From Gaetbulibacter_A aestuarii (GTDB lineage Bacteria > Bacteroidota > Bacteroidia > Flavobacteriales > Flavobacteriaceae), in assembly GCF_039537665.1 (NCBI RefSeq), contig NZ_BAABAY010000001.1:992001-1056000 (forward strand): a stretch of 64,000 nucleotides of DNA. Direction: 5' to 3'. Within the stretch, counting starts at the first letter, position 1; every line of letters starts with the position of its first letter. A model generated the notes under the pieces. That model did not search any database and was not told the DNA's origin. It saw nothing but the letters and a program-made list of their open reading frames with translations. Positions 26,951 through 36,239 of the stretch are shown piece after piece. A program made the translations under genes and the position numbers.

Positions 26951-28540
26951 TTATTGTAAAGTTGGCGAATAATTTGTGCCGTACATACTGGCATCAGGTA
27001 TATTTCCTGAAGCGGCAAAATTGGAACCAAAATTAGCATCGATAGCATCTAAAAATGCACCTGCCATTAGAGCATAACCACGAGCCGTTAAATGGATTCC
27101 ATCTAAGCTCACGGCGCCTCCTGTAACAAGATCAGCAGTTAAGATATAATCACCGTACGCATAACCTGTAGAGGCTAATTGCGATAAAATACCTTTTAAA
27201 TCTACTAAACCAACACTGGCATTACTACTGGCAATGCCTTCAATGGTACTGTTGTAAGCATCTGTAGCGGTTTTAATGGCAGCTTGTTCTTCAGGGGTTA
27301 ATACCCATTTATCTGCTAAAGGAATAGCTACGCCGTTAACCGTTTGCGGATTGTTAGGTACAGCTTCGGTGCCTATAAAAGAAGCAGCCGGAAGTACGAA
27401 CAAATCATCTTCAGTGGCTTGTCTCATACTAATTAAAGCAGGATTAATTGCTGTTAAATCGATAAGATCTTCGTCCATAATCACTACGGCGTTGGTCTCA
27501 GAAGCTTCAAAGTGAATGGTTCTTTTTGCAAGTTCAGCATCAGCAATTTGTTGAGTTATCGCATTCACGCTTACTAAATATGCTAAGGCTTGCTGTACAC
27601 CGGCATTATAAGCGCCATAGGCTGAGGCACTATTTAAAAAATCAGCGGTTGCACCATCTAAAGGTATGGGATTATAAGGTACTGTAGTAAAATGAGGTAA
27701 ATCGGTAATATAAGGCACATTTGTTATCAAGCCTTTAGCCCCACCTGAAGTTAAAAGAGCGACTTCATTATTTAACACTGAAGCAAACACAGTAGGGTCA
27801 GTAATATCGTTATTACCGTAGGTTGATGGGTCTGAATTACCGGTTTGGTCTACACCTGTACCTCCTGATGTCGCATAGCCCAGAACATCGTTTCCACCAA
27901 TTTCAGAAAGGGTGAAAAACGTTGGGTTTTGTGCCATGGCTAAATCCATTACAGAAGCGTTGGGTGTTGCCCCGGTCATTCTCACAAAATATGGGTTTGC
28001 TGCTGAAGGCAAGTTGGCTATGTTACCAAAGCCGTTGTAAAAAAGGTGATAACTTTTAGCTCCCGGAACTCCTAGATTATTAAATGGTCCGGTTGGATTA
28101 TTTAAAGCAATATCCGTGGTTACCGTTACGGGTCCAATGATACTTTCCAAAGAAACTGGGCCAGCGCCTCCAAAAACCAATCTGGGATCTTGGATTCGTG
28201 TTCCGGCTAAAGCAAGACCACCGAAATTATCATTCATCATTGGTTGAGTAAAAGAACCACCACCTGCTTTAGCAAATTCACCTGCTAAAATACTAGGGAA
28301 TGAATTTTGTTGAGATGCCTTAAACAAAGCGCCATCTGTAAAGCCTGCTGTAAATGTAGCTCCAATAGCCACATATTTAGAAAAATTAGCTGAACCTGCA
28401 GTAAGGGCAGGAAGCTCCTCTGGAGCTGCGGGTAGAACATTATAATCGGCTAGAACATCGTCAGGTTCATTACAAGCTACGATGCTTAAAAGGCTCAATA
28501 AAAGCCATAAATATTTTGATGTCAATATATGTTTTTTCAT
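26951..28540 (-). CDS. SGNH/GDSL-like outer-membrane lipoprotein
   Basis: A 529-residue lipoprotein; the signal peptide ends SIVAC, giving Cys23. Block I, normally GNSLTAG or GASFTAG in this family, reads AIGATFTAGFTDG, so the nucleophile position is Thr instead of Ser. SEIGGNDVLGYA supplies the Gly-Asn blocks (II and III), and SLDGIHLTARGYALMA supplies the Asp-x-x-His block V. Whether it hydrolyses esters is therefore uncertain. It lies 5 bp after the TonB receptor gene, a two-gene operon ending at the hairpin at 26903-26927. Such lipoprotein-receptor pairs often work together in outer-membrane uptake. Confidence 0.82.
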   Translation of the reverse strand: MKKHILTSKYLWLLLSLLSIVACNEPDDVLADYNVLPAAPEELPALTAGSANFSKYVAIGATFTAGFTDGALFKASQQNSFPSILAGEFAKAGGGSFTQPMMNDNFGGLALAGTRIQDPRLVFGGAGPVSLESIIGPVTVTTDIALNNPTGPFNNLGVPGAKSYHLFYNGFGNIANLPSAANPYFVRMTGATPNASVMDLAMAQNPTFFTLSEIGGNDVLGYATSGGTGVDQTGNSDPSTYGNNDITDPTVFASVLNNEVALLTSGGAKGLITNVPYITDLPHFTTVPYNPIPLDGATADFLNSASAYGAYNAGVQQALAYLVSVNAITQQIADAELAKRTIHFEASETNAVVIMDEDLIDLTAINPALISMRQATEDDLFVLPAASFIGTEAVPNNPQTVNGVAIPLADKWVLTPEEQAAIKTATDAYNSTIEGIASSNASVGLVDLKGILSQLASTGYAYGDYILTADLVTGGAVSLDGIHLTARGYALMAGAFLDAIDANFGSNFAASGNIPDASMYGTNYSPTLQ

Positions 28541-28545
28541 AACAA

Positions 28546-31296
28546 TTATAGATTATTAATAGTCCATGATAAATAATAGATCGATCCGATATGGCCTGTA
28601 CCATAAGCGGTAAAGTATTCTTCACCTAAAAGGTTTGTGCCCCCTAATTTAAATACTGATTTAATACTTGGAACAGTTAAATTGATCTGGGCATCTACCA
28701 CTTGATACTGAGGCACTAAACCATTGCCAAAGGTGGCTTCCCAGTAATAATCGTCGCTGAATCTGTAATTGATATTAAATCCGAAGTTCTTAATGAGGTC
28801 AGTACTACCAAAAGAGGCTTTGAATTTATGTTCGGGTGTATTAAAATTTGTTACAAAATCCGGGAATTTCTGGCGGTTGAAATCAAGCTTTGCAAAAGTA
28901 TAACTTCCGCTTAGATCGAACTTATCGAAAATCTTAGTTGAAACTCCGATGGAAGCACCATAAGAATTTACATCGGCGGGTGAGTTGGTATAAATACCAT
29001 AAGTTTTATAGTCACCATTGGCAATAGCTGCCAAAGAAAGCGAATTATCACCTACAGTTCCATAGAGCGGTGCAATTACACCAAATTGCGAAATAAAATT
29101 CTTGTATTTATTATAATAGCCAACAAGGTCCACATTAAACTTTTCAAATTTTCCACGGTAACCTACCTCATAAGAGGTAACCTGTTCAGGTTTTATTAAG
29201 TCAGGGTTTCCTATTTCTAATGGGGATCCATTAGCTGCAAAAGCCTGTACGGAGCTTGCCGTATATGAGTTTTGATAGGCTGCACGTCCAGACTGTTCAA
29301 TGGTTGCTGGCTGCCCTAGCATCTGACCCGAAGCACTTACATTATAGGTTCTAACATAGCGGTCCAGGTTGTTTGGTGCCGATCCAACTAAGATAGGTCC
29401 ACCAGTATCTAAACCAATGAATAGATCCTGAGTAGTTGGATTTCTAAACCCGGTTTGTACAGAAGCTCTAAAGTTGTGATTTTTATTCACTGTTAATCCT
29501 GCTGAAAGTCTCGGAGAAAAGAAACCATCGAAAAATTGGTTTTTATCAAAGCGTAAAGATCCGGTTAATTTGAGCTCTAAGGCATCACTTAACTCCAGGT
29601 TTTTCTGAATCTGGGTATACAGACCATATTCGGAATAATCGATTGGGCCATCCTGATCGGTATAAATAGTACCGTATGAATTTAAACTGTAAGACCTGTA
29701 GGATCCACCAATCTGAATCTCAGCAAAGTCAATCAGATGACTCAAGTTGTAATTTCCATTCACATGGTAATACACGGAACCATCCTGGAATTTAGATCCG
29801 GTTTGAAAATTGGGATCTTTTGTAATTCTGTTAAATGCATTTTCAAATTCGGGTGATCCCGGTAAGTATCTTCCAGTGTCTGCTACGGCACGAGCCGCAT
29901 CGTGTTTTTGTTGTGTAGTTAAACCCATGGGGTTTCCACTTAATTCAATACCTGCATAGGTTGCGATATAATCACCAAACCAATCTTCATCACTTTTCCA
30001 GGCCCGATTTACATTAATCCCTGTAAAAAGCATGTCATAGGAATCACCGGCATCATCACCAACCATATAGGCTCTTAAGAAGAAATTATCGTTCTTGAAC
30101 TCTATTTTGTGTTGTTGTTGGAAAAAGTTCCTAATTTGGTAGCGGTTAGAACCCTGGTAAATGGTTGAACCGGTTCCTACTTTTCCTTGATAAGATATTT
30201 CAAAATCGTTAGCCCACGGGCGGTAATACAAGCCCCAGTCAGCTTTGATACTTGAAGCTTCATAGTTGGTTAAATCCATTTCGTTGTAGCCCGTACGACT
30301 TACAACTACATCAGGAATGATTCCTAAACCTGAAGCAGAGCGAATGTTCGTGGCAACCTCATCACCATAAACATTTAGTCCGTTGTAATCTGTGGCGGCT
30401 CTGGTTTTTGATGGATCGTTTTTATCTTCGGTGTTGTTAGCTGCCCAATCGGTTCCTTTTAAATATCCAAAATTCACTTTGGCGGCAAATTTATCACTGA
30501 ATTTATAGGCAGCACGCACACTCACATCGGTATACGGATTATCACCAGCTGCTTCCTGAGATGTAATTCCTCGTTTAACGGAAGCACTAATTCCGGCATA
30601 ATCAAAAGGATTCTTACTACGCATGAACAAAATACCATTAAAGGCATTCGCACCATAAAGTGCGGAAGATGCTCCGGGAAGTAATTCTACACTTTGCACA
30701 TCAGTTTCCGTAATACCAACCAGGTTTCCTATAGGGAAGTTAAGTGCCGGTGTGGAGTTGTCCATACCATCAACCAACTGCATAAAACGGTTGTTGGCAA
30801 AGGTGGCAAAACCTCGGGTGTTAGGTGATTGGAAGGTTAAACTATTTGTATTGATGTCAACACCTTTTAAATTTTCCAGGCTACCATAAAAATCAGCTGA
30901 TGCGGTGTTTTTGATATCTCTTGCGCCAATACGTTCTACTGTTACCGGAGATTCAAAAATACGTTCAGGTGTTCTGGAAGCTGAAATTACAACCTCGTCC
31001 AGGGCATTTCCTTCCTTAAGTACAATATTAATCGTTTGATTATTCTGTGTAACTTCGGCTCTTTGGGTTTCGTAGCCTACGTAGCGCGCTTCGATTGTAA
31101 ATGGAGGATTTTGACTGTAGGTAAGCGAAAAGTTTCCGTCGAAATCCGTGACCGTTCCGCTTGATGTACCTACCACTACAATGTTTGCTCCGGCAATGGG
31201 TACACTGTTCTCGTCTACAACAGTACCAGAAATTGTTGTTTGGGCAAAAGTCAGACTGCTAAACAACAACAAGAAAAAGGGGATTAGTGTTTTCAT
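28546..31296 (-). CDS. TonB-dependent receptor with carboxypeptidase-like N-terminal domain
   Basis: An outer-membrane protein of 916 residues with a signal peptide ending LTFAQ. A carboxypeptidase-like regulatory domain (TISGTVVDENSVPIAGANIVV to about residue 105) precedes the plug (ALDEVVISASRTPERIFESPVTVERI; SALYGANAFNGILFMRSKNP) and the barrel. It lacks the SusC-specific extension and no SusD gene is adjacent; instead the SGNH-like lipoprotein follows 5 bp downstream. The ligand is unknown. Upstream, an inverted repeat and a 12-nt palindrome lie in the 200 bp before the ATG. Confidence 0.88.
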   Translation of the reverse strand: MKTLIPFFLLLFSSLTFAQTTISGTVVDENSVPIAGANIVVVGTSSGTVTDFDGNFSLTYSQNPPFTIEARYVGYETQRAEVTQNNQTINIVLKEGNALDEVVISASRTPERIFESPVTVERIGARDIKNTASADFYGSLENLKGVDINTNSLTFQSPNTRGFATFANNRFMQLVDGMDNSTPALNFPIGNLVGITETDVQSVELLPGASSALYGANAFNGILFMRSKNPFDYAGISASVKRGITSQEAAGDNPYTDVSVRAAYKFSDKFAAKVNFGYLKGTDWAANNTEDKNDPSKTRAATDYNGLNVYGDEVATNIRSASGLGIIPDVVVSRTGYNEMDLTNYEASSIKADWGLYYRPWANDFEISYQGKVGTGSTIYQGSNRYQIRNFFQQQHKIEFKNDNFFLRAYMVGDDAGDSYDMLFTGINVNRAWKSDEDWFGDYIATYAGIELSGNPMGLTTQQKHDAARAVADTGRYLPGSPEFENAFNRITKDPNFQTGSKFQDGSVYYHVNGNYNLSHLIDFAEIQIGGSYRSYSLNSYGTIYTDQDGPIDYSEYGLYTQIQKNLELSDALELKLTGSLRFDKNQFFDGFFSPRLSAGLTVNKNHNFRASVQTGFRNPTTQDLFIGLDTGGPILVGSAPNNLDRYVRTYNVSASGQMLGQPATIEQSGRAAYQNSYTASSVQAFAANGSPLEIGNPDLIKPEQVTSYEVGYRGKFEKFNVDLVGYYNKYKNFISQFGVIAPLYGTVGDNSLSLAAIANGDYKTYGIYTNSPADVNSYGASIGVSTKIFDKFDLSGSYTFAKLDFNRQKFPDFVTNFNTPEHKFKASFGSTDLIKNFGFNINYRFSDDYYWEATFGNGLVPQYQVVDAQINLTVPSIKSVFKLGGTNLLGEEYFTAYGTGHIGSIYYLSWTINNL

Positions 31297-31347
31297 CTAT
31301 TTAATTTAGTTTTAGTCGTACAATATATGTATATATCCAATTAGTTA

Positions 31348-31380
31348 CGCATAAATGTATAAAAAAATTATGCGCGCATA
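31348..31380. promoter_or_regulatory. Inverted repeat and palindrome upstream of the TonB receptor operon
   Basis: CGCATAA (31348-31354) and TTATGCG (31368-31374) form a 7-bp perfect inverted repeat with a 13-nt spacer. The right arm overlaps a 12-nt perfect palindrome, TATGCGCGCATA, at 31369-31380. They sit 52-84 bp before the receptor's ATG in otherwise AT-rich DNA, a plausible operator or small hairpin. No matching regulator gene is nearby. Confidence 0.4.
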
Positions 31381-31430
31381 GTACTTATTGTTAAAAATAC
31401 CAGAATATATTTATGTTTTTCTCAAAAAAC

Positions 31431-31465
31431 AGGCTGAAATATACGATTTTACGATATTTCAGCCT
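31431..31465 (-). terminator. Bidirectional hairpin terminator downstream of glmS
   Basis: A 12-bp perfect stem (31431-31442 with 31454-31465) around an 11-nt loop. T-rich runs follow on both strands. It starts 31 bp after the glmS stop codon. Confidence 0.8.
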
Positions 31466-31495
31466 ATTTAATTTTTTTCGAAATGAAGATTTTTA

Positions 31496-33349
31496 CTATT
31501 CCACAGTAACGGATTTAGCCAAATTTCGAGGTTGATCTACATTTTTACCGAGCAGTACAGCAATGTGGTATGACAATAACTGCAGCGGAATGGTTGTGAT
31601 TAAAGGAGATAAGGATTCAGAGGATTCAGGAACTTCGATCACGTGGTCGGCCAATTCTTTAACCTGAACATCACCTTCGGTAACGATACCAATGATACGT
31701 CCTTTTCTAGATTTGATCTCCTGTATATTACTGACTACTTTTTCGTAATGTCCTTTTTTCGTGGCTATAACAATAATGGGCATATTCTCATCGATCAAGG
31801 CGATGGGACCATGTTTCATTTCAGCAGCAGGATAGCCTTCCGCATGGATATACGATATTTCTTTTAATTTTAAAGCGCCTTCGAGAGCCACCGGAAAATT
31901 ATAGCCGCGGCCTAGATATAAACAATTTCTTGAATCTTTATATTTATAGGCGATCTCTTCAATTAAAGGGTCTGAAAGTAAAGCTCTTTCTACTTTACTC
32001 GGGATCATTTCCAATTCCAATAAATGTTGTCGATAATCAGAACTACTAATAGTGCCTTTAGCACGAGCCAGACGCAAGGCCATTAATGTTAACACTGTAA
32101 TTTGCGTGGTAAAGGCTTTTGTAGAAGCCACACCAATTTCAGGACCGGCGTGTGTGTATGCACCGGCATCTGTTTCTCTTGCAATAGATGACCCCACCAC
32201 ATTACAAACTCCAAATACAAAAGCACCTTTTGATTTAGCTAATTTAATAGCTGCCAAGGTATCAGCGGTTTCACCGGATTGTGATATGGCAATTACGACA
32301 TCATCCTCTGAAATGACGGGATTTCGATATCGGAATTCAGACGCATATTCCACTTCAACTGGAATTCTTGCCAGGTCTTCAAAAATATACTCTGCTACCA
32401 ACCCGGCATGCCAGGATGTTCCGCAGGCGACAATAATAAAACGTTTTGCGTTGAGGAATCTTTTCATGTTATCTTCAACCCCGGACATTTTTATTATAGC
32501 CTGTTCACGTAGAAGTCTACCACGATAGGTGTCTTGAATGGCTTTTGGTTGTTCATGAATCTCTTTCAACATGAAATGATCGTATCCGCCTTTTTCAATT
32601 TGCTCCAGGTTAATCTGGAGTTTTTGAACATAGGTGTCAACCATAGAATCATCTTTAATTTTTCGAACTTTTATGCCTTTGTGAAAACGTACGATCGCCA
32701 TTTCTTCATCTTCCAAATAAACAGCATTTTTAGTATATTCAATAAACGGGGAAGCGTCACTAGCGATAAAAAACTCATCTTCATTCTCACCAATACCAAT
32801 AGTTAGCGGACTGCCTAAACGAGCCACTACAATTTCTTCCGGTTTGTTTTTATCAAAAACAGCAATGGCATAAGCTCCAATAACCTGGTTTAAGGCAATC
32901 TGAACGGCCTTTCCAAGTTTAACATTCTCTTGTTTTTTTACATCTTCAATAAGATTGATCAGAACCTCTGTATCCGTATCAGATTTAAACGTATAACCTC
33001 TGGAAATAAGCTCTTGTTTTAAAGCATCGTAGTTTTCGATGATCCCATTATGGATTATCACCAAATCTCCGGAATTTGAAACGTGAGGATGGCTATTCAC
33101 ATCATTAGGAACGCCATGCGTTGCCCAGCGTGTGTGGCCAATACCAACATTTCCGCTAGTAGAGATCTCACGTTCGCATTTATCCACAAGATCGGCAACT
33201 TTACCCTTTGTTTTGGTTACTTTCAGGTCATTTCCGTCATACAATGCAACACCGGCACTATCGTATCCACGGTATTCCAAACGTTTTAAACCTTCTATGA
33301 TAATGGGGTAAGCATCGCGATAGCCAATATATCCAACAATTCCACACAT
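31496..33349 (-). CDS. glmS: Glutamine-fructose-6-phosphate transaminase (isomerizing)
   Basis: Makes glucosamine-6-phosphate from fructose-6-phosphate and glutamine, the first step to UDP-GlcNAc for peptidoglycan and LPS. 617 residues, full length. It opens MCGIVGYIG with the nucleophile Cys2 of the N-terminal glutaminase; GHTRWATHGVP and IHNGIIENYDAL are its conserved loops. Two SIS sugar-isomerase domains follow, with ACGTSWHAGL, AISQSGETADTLAA and the terminal NLAKSVTVE, the conserved GlmS C-terminus. Single-gene unit with a hairpin terminator. Confidence 0.96.
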   Translation of the reverse strand: MCGIVGYIGYRDAYPIIIEGLKRLEYRGYDSAGVALYDGNDLKVTKTKGKVADLVDKCEREISTSGNVGIGHTRWATHGVPNDVNSHPHVSNSGDLVIIHNGIIENYDALKQELISRGYTFKSDTDTEVLINLIEDVKKQENVKLGKAVQIALNQVIGAYAIAVFDKNKPEEIVVARLGSPLTIGIGENEDEFFIASDASPFIEYTKNAVYLEDEEMAIVRFHKGIKVRKIKDDSMVDTYVQKLQINLEQIEKGGYDHFMLKEIHEQPKAIQDTYRGRLLREQAIIKMSGVEDNMKRFLNAKRFIIVACGTSWHAGLVAEYIFEDLARIPVEVEYASEFRYRNPVISEDDVVIAISQSGETADTLAAIKLAKSKGAFVFGVCNVVGSSIARETDAGAYTHAGPEIGVASTKAFTTQITVLTLMALRLARAKGTISSSDYRQHLLELEMIPSKVERALLSDPLIEEIAYKYKDSRNCLYLGRGYNFPVALEGALKLKEISYIHAEGYPAAEMKHGPIALIDENMPIIVIATKKGHYEKVVSNIQEIKSRKGRIIGIVTEGDVQVKELADHVIEVPESSESLSPLITTIPLQLLSYHIAVLLGKNVDQPRNLAKSVTVE

Positions 33350-33446
33350 AATTTAAATTTTGAATTTTTGAGGTTAAGAAAGAACAAAGATGTAAAATTA
33401 TTACTGAATTTACAGTAAATATTATACAAACACCCAGATTTAAACG

Positions 33447-33478
33447 ATAAAAGTCATTCGATTAAAAATGACTTTTAT
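33447..33478 (-). terminator. AT-rich hairpin, probable terminator of the DUF4270 operon
   Basis: A 12-bp perfect stem (33447-33458 with 33467-33478) around an 8-nt loop, 42 bp past the DUF4270 stop codon. The T-run on the minus strand is weak, so efficiency is uncertain. Confidence 0.55.
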
Positions 33479-33519
33479 TATTCAAGTTATGAGATGTTTA
33501 TGCGTTCTTTCACTTAATT

Positions 33520-35208
33520 TTATTTCTCTTCAGTGTAAAAGATCTTTAACACTAATTTTTTATCTGCTGTAGTATTCGATCCGTAAACCACCGTTCCTCT
33601 TGGAGTTATCATAGTCGCCGCAGGTACTTTGGTAACGTCATTCATACTATTGAGGATGTCGGCATTTGTTCTATAGTTTACATTCGTGGAGGGAACCAAA
33701 CCAATTTTCGTATGTAGGGAGTCCTGAACTAATAAACTGTTAAGTTGTTCAGTTAATCGTATTTTATAATTGTAATTGGTGCCATCATCTGCGATGCGTT
33801 GTCCAAGGGCTAAAAACTTTGAATTAAATGCATCCTGCTGATTTTCTGAGCCATCAACTAAATAATCTAGGGTTGGCTGATTGTTGGCTAAGTCGTAGGC
33901 ATAAAGGCGGTCATATTTATGAAAATCGTCACCGTTAGCATGCAAAGGCCCTTGTGCCATACTTTCATCTTCGTAAATAACCAACTGAGCTTCATTGATC
34001 AAACTTTTTAGTTTGTAGTTTCCAGTAGCAGGATCCTGAACATAATCGCCATTTTCGTCTTTCAATCGAAACTTATCAATAAATGCCTGTAAATCTTCAG
34101 GAGAATTAAATAAATCAACAACGGCCATGGAACCACCCATACCTTTTAAGTAAAGTTTTTCATCACCATCCGTGCTATTTCCATTTTGTAACGTGGGTCC
34201 GTCAAAGGCATTGATAAACGTATTGAGTCTGTTTCCTGAAAAATTGAATGTGTAAGTGCCATTTTCGGTTTCTCCTTCTGTACTGCTCGAATCTTTCGTG
34301 TAATACATCGTGATATTGGCTCCAGACGACGCTATATTTAGTAGGATCATATTACCCGTTTGGTTAATAGGCTCTGCTTTGATATAAATTCCTCTAAAAT
34401 AGTTTTTGAAATTATTACCGTTTCTCAAAATCGTACTGTCAGCTTTGTAAGCATCAACAATCGTATTTTTCCAAAATGTGTTGTCTAATTTAACCCGTAA
34501 TGCCGGAACGCCATAATCTGTAGTGACTTCGCCATTGGTGGTTTTATTGGTAGCAATAGCCTCGGCACTTGGTTCAAATTCCGGGTCTTCATATAAGAGA
34601 GGGCCTTTAAAATCATCAAAATTAATGGTATTATTTCCATCAAGAGCCTGATTTTGATTATTATTATCGGCCAAATCGGCATAAGAATAATACATTTGAT
34701 TGCTTGAACCCAATTCAAAAGGCACATAATCCCTTAAGTAATAGGTATTGCTATAAACACTTAGCTTTATAGGGTTCATACTGCCATCTTGTTCTTCTCC
34801 ATATAAAGAATCACGAATGCTATATTGTGGAATAGCTTCATTGCTCGAAATACTTTTACTGTAATAAGGAATAGACAAAACCACAGAGTCCACCACGGTA
34901 TTGGTTCCAAAAAGGGGATTAAAACTCGTTGGCGTAATTTGACTTACGATACTAGCTGTAGTTAGTCCGTAAACAGGATCATTGTATACTCCTAAAAGAT
35001 TAGAGGATAAATTATTTATTTGAATATTCTCCAGTTTCTTGTTGTAAGCTACAACGGGAAGATCCATTTCACTGGTGGTAAAGTTCAGATTTTCTTTTCC
35101 TAATACGTCACTTTGTAGATCATTAAATTCTTTATCACAAGCAACAAAAGTTAAAACCAATATCAGGAGGGTAACAACTACATTAAGGGCGTTTGTTTTG
35201 TTTTTCAT
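33520..35208 (-). CDS. DUF4270 domain-containing lipoprotein
   Basis: A 562-residue lipoprotein; the signal peptide ends TFVAC (Cys24 lipidated). The N-terminal FTTSEMDLPVVAYNKKLENIQ and LLGVYNDPVYGLTTASIVSQI segments are characteristic of DUF4270, a large envelope family restricted to Bacteroidota and of unknown function. A beta-rich body follows. It begins 25 bp downstream of the starch-synthase-like gene on the same strand, a pairing I recall in other Flavobacteria. Confidence 0.8.
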   Translation of the reverse strand: MKNKTNALNVVVTLLILVLTFVACDKEFNDLQSDVLGKENLNFTTSEMDLPVVAYNKKLENIQINNLSSNLLGVYNDPVYGLTTASIVSQITPTSFNPLFGTNTVVDSVVLSIPYYSKSISSNEAIPQYSIRDSLYGEEQDGSMNPIKLSVYSNTYYLRDYVPFELGSSNQMYYSYADLADNNNQNQALDGNNTINFDDFKGPLLYEDPEFEPSAEAIATNKTTNGEVTTDYGVPALRVKLDNTFWKNTIVDAYKADSTILRNGNNFKNYFRGIYIKAEPINQTGNMILLNIASSGANITMYYTKDSSSTEGETENGTYTFNFSGNRLNTFINAFDGPTLQNGNSTDGDEKLYLKGMGGSMAVVDLFNSPEDLQAFIDKFRLKDENGDYVQDPATGNYKLKSLINEAQLVIYEDESMAQGPLHANGDDFHKYDRLYAYDLANNQPTLDYLVDGSENQQDAFNSKFLALGQRIADDGTNYNYKIRLTEQLNSLLVQDSLHTKIGLVPSTNVNYRTNADILNSMNDVTKVPAATMITPRGTVVYGSNTTADKKLVLKIFYTEEK

Positions 35209-35233
35209 AAGTTAATTTTGCAGAATATAAAGA

Positions 35234-36043
35234 TTAGCTTAACATTTCGTCATTCAAAAAAGTCGTGTAGGCTTCTCCAAATTCATCTCTACTTTTATAT
35301 TCTAGAACAGGTTTTTTTGATGCTTTTGCATAAGCTTCAAGCGCTTCCGGAATCTCTTCAGAGCCCATGATTAGAGCGTCAGAGTGGTCTATAGCAACCT
35401 TCATCAGATTGATATAAGTTGGCTCTTCGAGCACTGCAATGGCATCGTCATTTATGTTGTCAAATTTAACCTTATTAATCATATCTTTATTTAACGTATT
35501 GTTAAAACTTTGGTTGTAAACAGAGGTTACAATTTTACTCTCGTTAAATAAAGGTTCGTCCTTGTAAAATTCTTTTAAATAAACCGGTAATAATGATGCC
35601 AACCAGCCATGTACATGAATAACATCCGGCGACCAGTTTAACTTTTTAACGGTTTCAATCACCCCCTTGGCAAAGAAGATGGCACGTTCATCATTATCGG
35701 CAAACAGCTTACCGTCTTCATCGGTAAGTGTTGCTTTTCTTTTGAAATATTCATCGTTGTCGATGAAATAAACCTGAATGCGTTCTTTAGGAATAGAAGC
35801 AACCTTAATAATAAGTGGCATATCCAGATCATTAATTACTAAATTAATTCCTGATAACCTGATGACCTCATGCAATTGATGTCTGCGTTCATTAATATTC
35901 CCGTATCGAGGCATAAATATTCGAATTTGTCCACCTTGCTGATTCACCAATCGCGGGGCTTCAAATGACATAGACGAAATTTCTGTTTCTGGTAAATAAG
36001 GCACCACCTCCGACGATACGTACAATATCCTCTTATCTTTCAT
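35234..36043 (-). CDS. Truncated starch/glycogen synthase-like protein (GT5 N-terminal domain only)
   Basis: 269 residues matching the N-terminal half of GT5 glycogen synthases: KRILYVSSEVVPYL at the start, IRIFMPRYGNI, and PDVIHVHGWLASLLPVYLK. Full enzymes have about 480 residues and two Rossmann domains; the second, catalytic half is absent here. The ADP-glucose-binding KxGGL motif, expected after the start strand, is replaced by PETEISSMSFEAP. It is unlikely to make glycogen. No glg genes are near. It is divergent from panC (196 bp apart) with a TACTTTTG box at 36170-36177 on its own strand. Confidence 0.8.
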   Translation of the reverse strand: MKDKRILYVSSEVVPYLPETEISSMSFEAPRLVNQQGGQIRIFMPRYGNINERRHQLHEVIRLSGINLVINDLDMPLIIKVASIPKERIQVYFIDNDEYFKRKATLTDEDGKLFADNDERAIFFAKGVIETVKKLNWSPDVIHVHGWLASLLPVYLKEFYKDEPLFNESKIVTSVYNQSFNNTLNKDMINKVKFDNINDDAIAVLEEPTYINLMKVAIDHSDALIMGSEEIPEALEAYAKASKKPVLEYKSRDEFGEAYTTFLNDEMLS

Positions 36044-36239
36044 AAGTTAGTTTTTTGTTGAATTTATTATCAAAATAAAATGGATTCTTAGGTGTTTCCC
36101 TGAAAAAAGAAACAGAAAGATTCCATTACATAAACCTTGTGCTTTTTAAAATTCACAATAAAAAACACGCAAAAGTACAAAATTTTATGCAGATTGCTTG
36201 TAAAATCTTAAGTTTGCGGGCGTTATTTTCTAAGAACAA

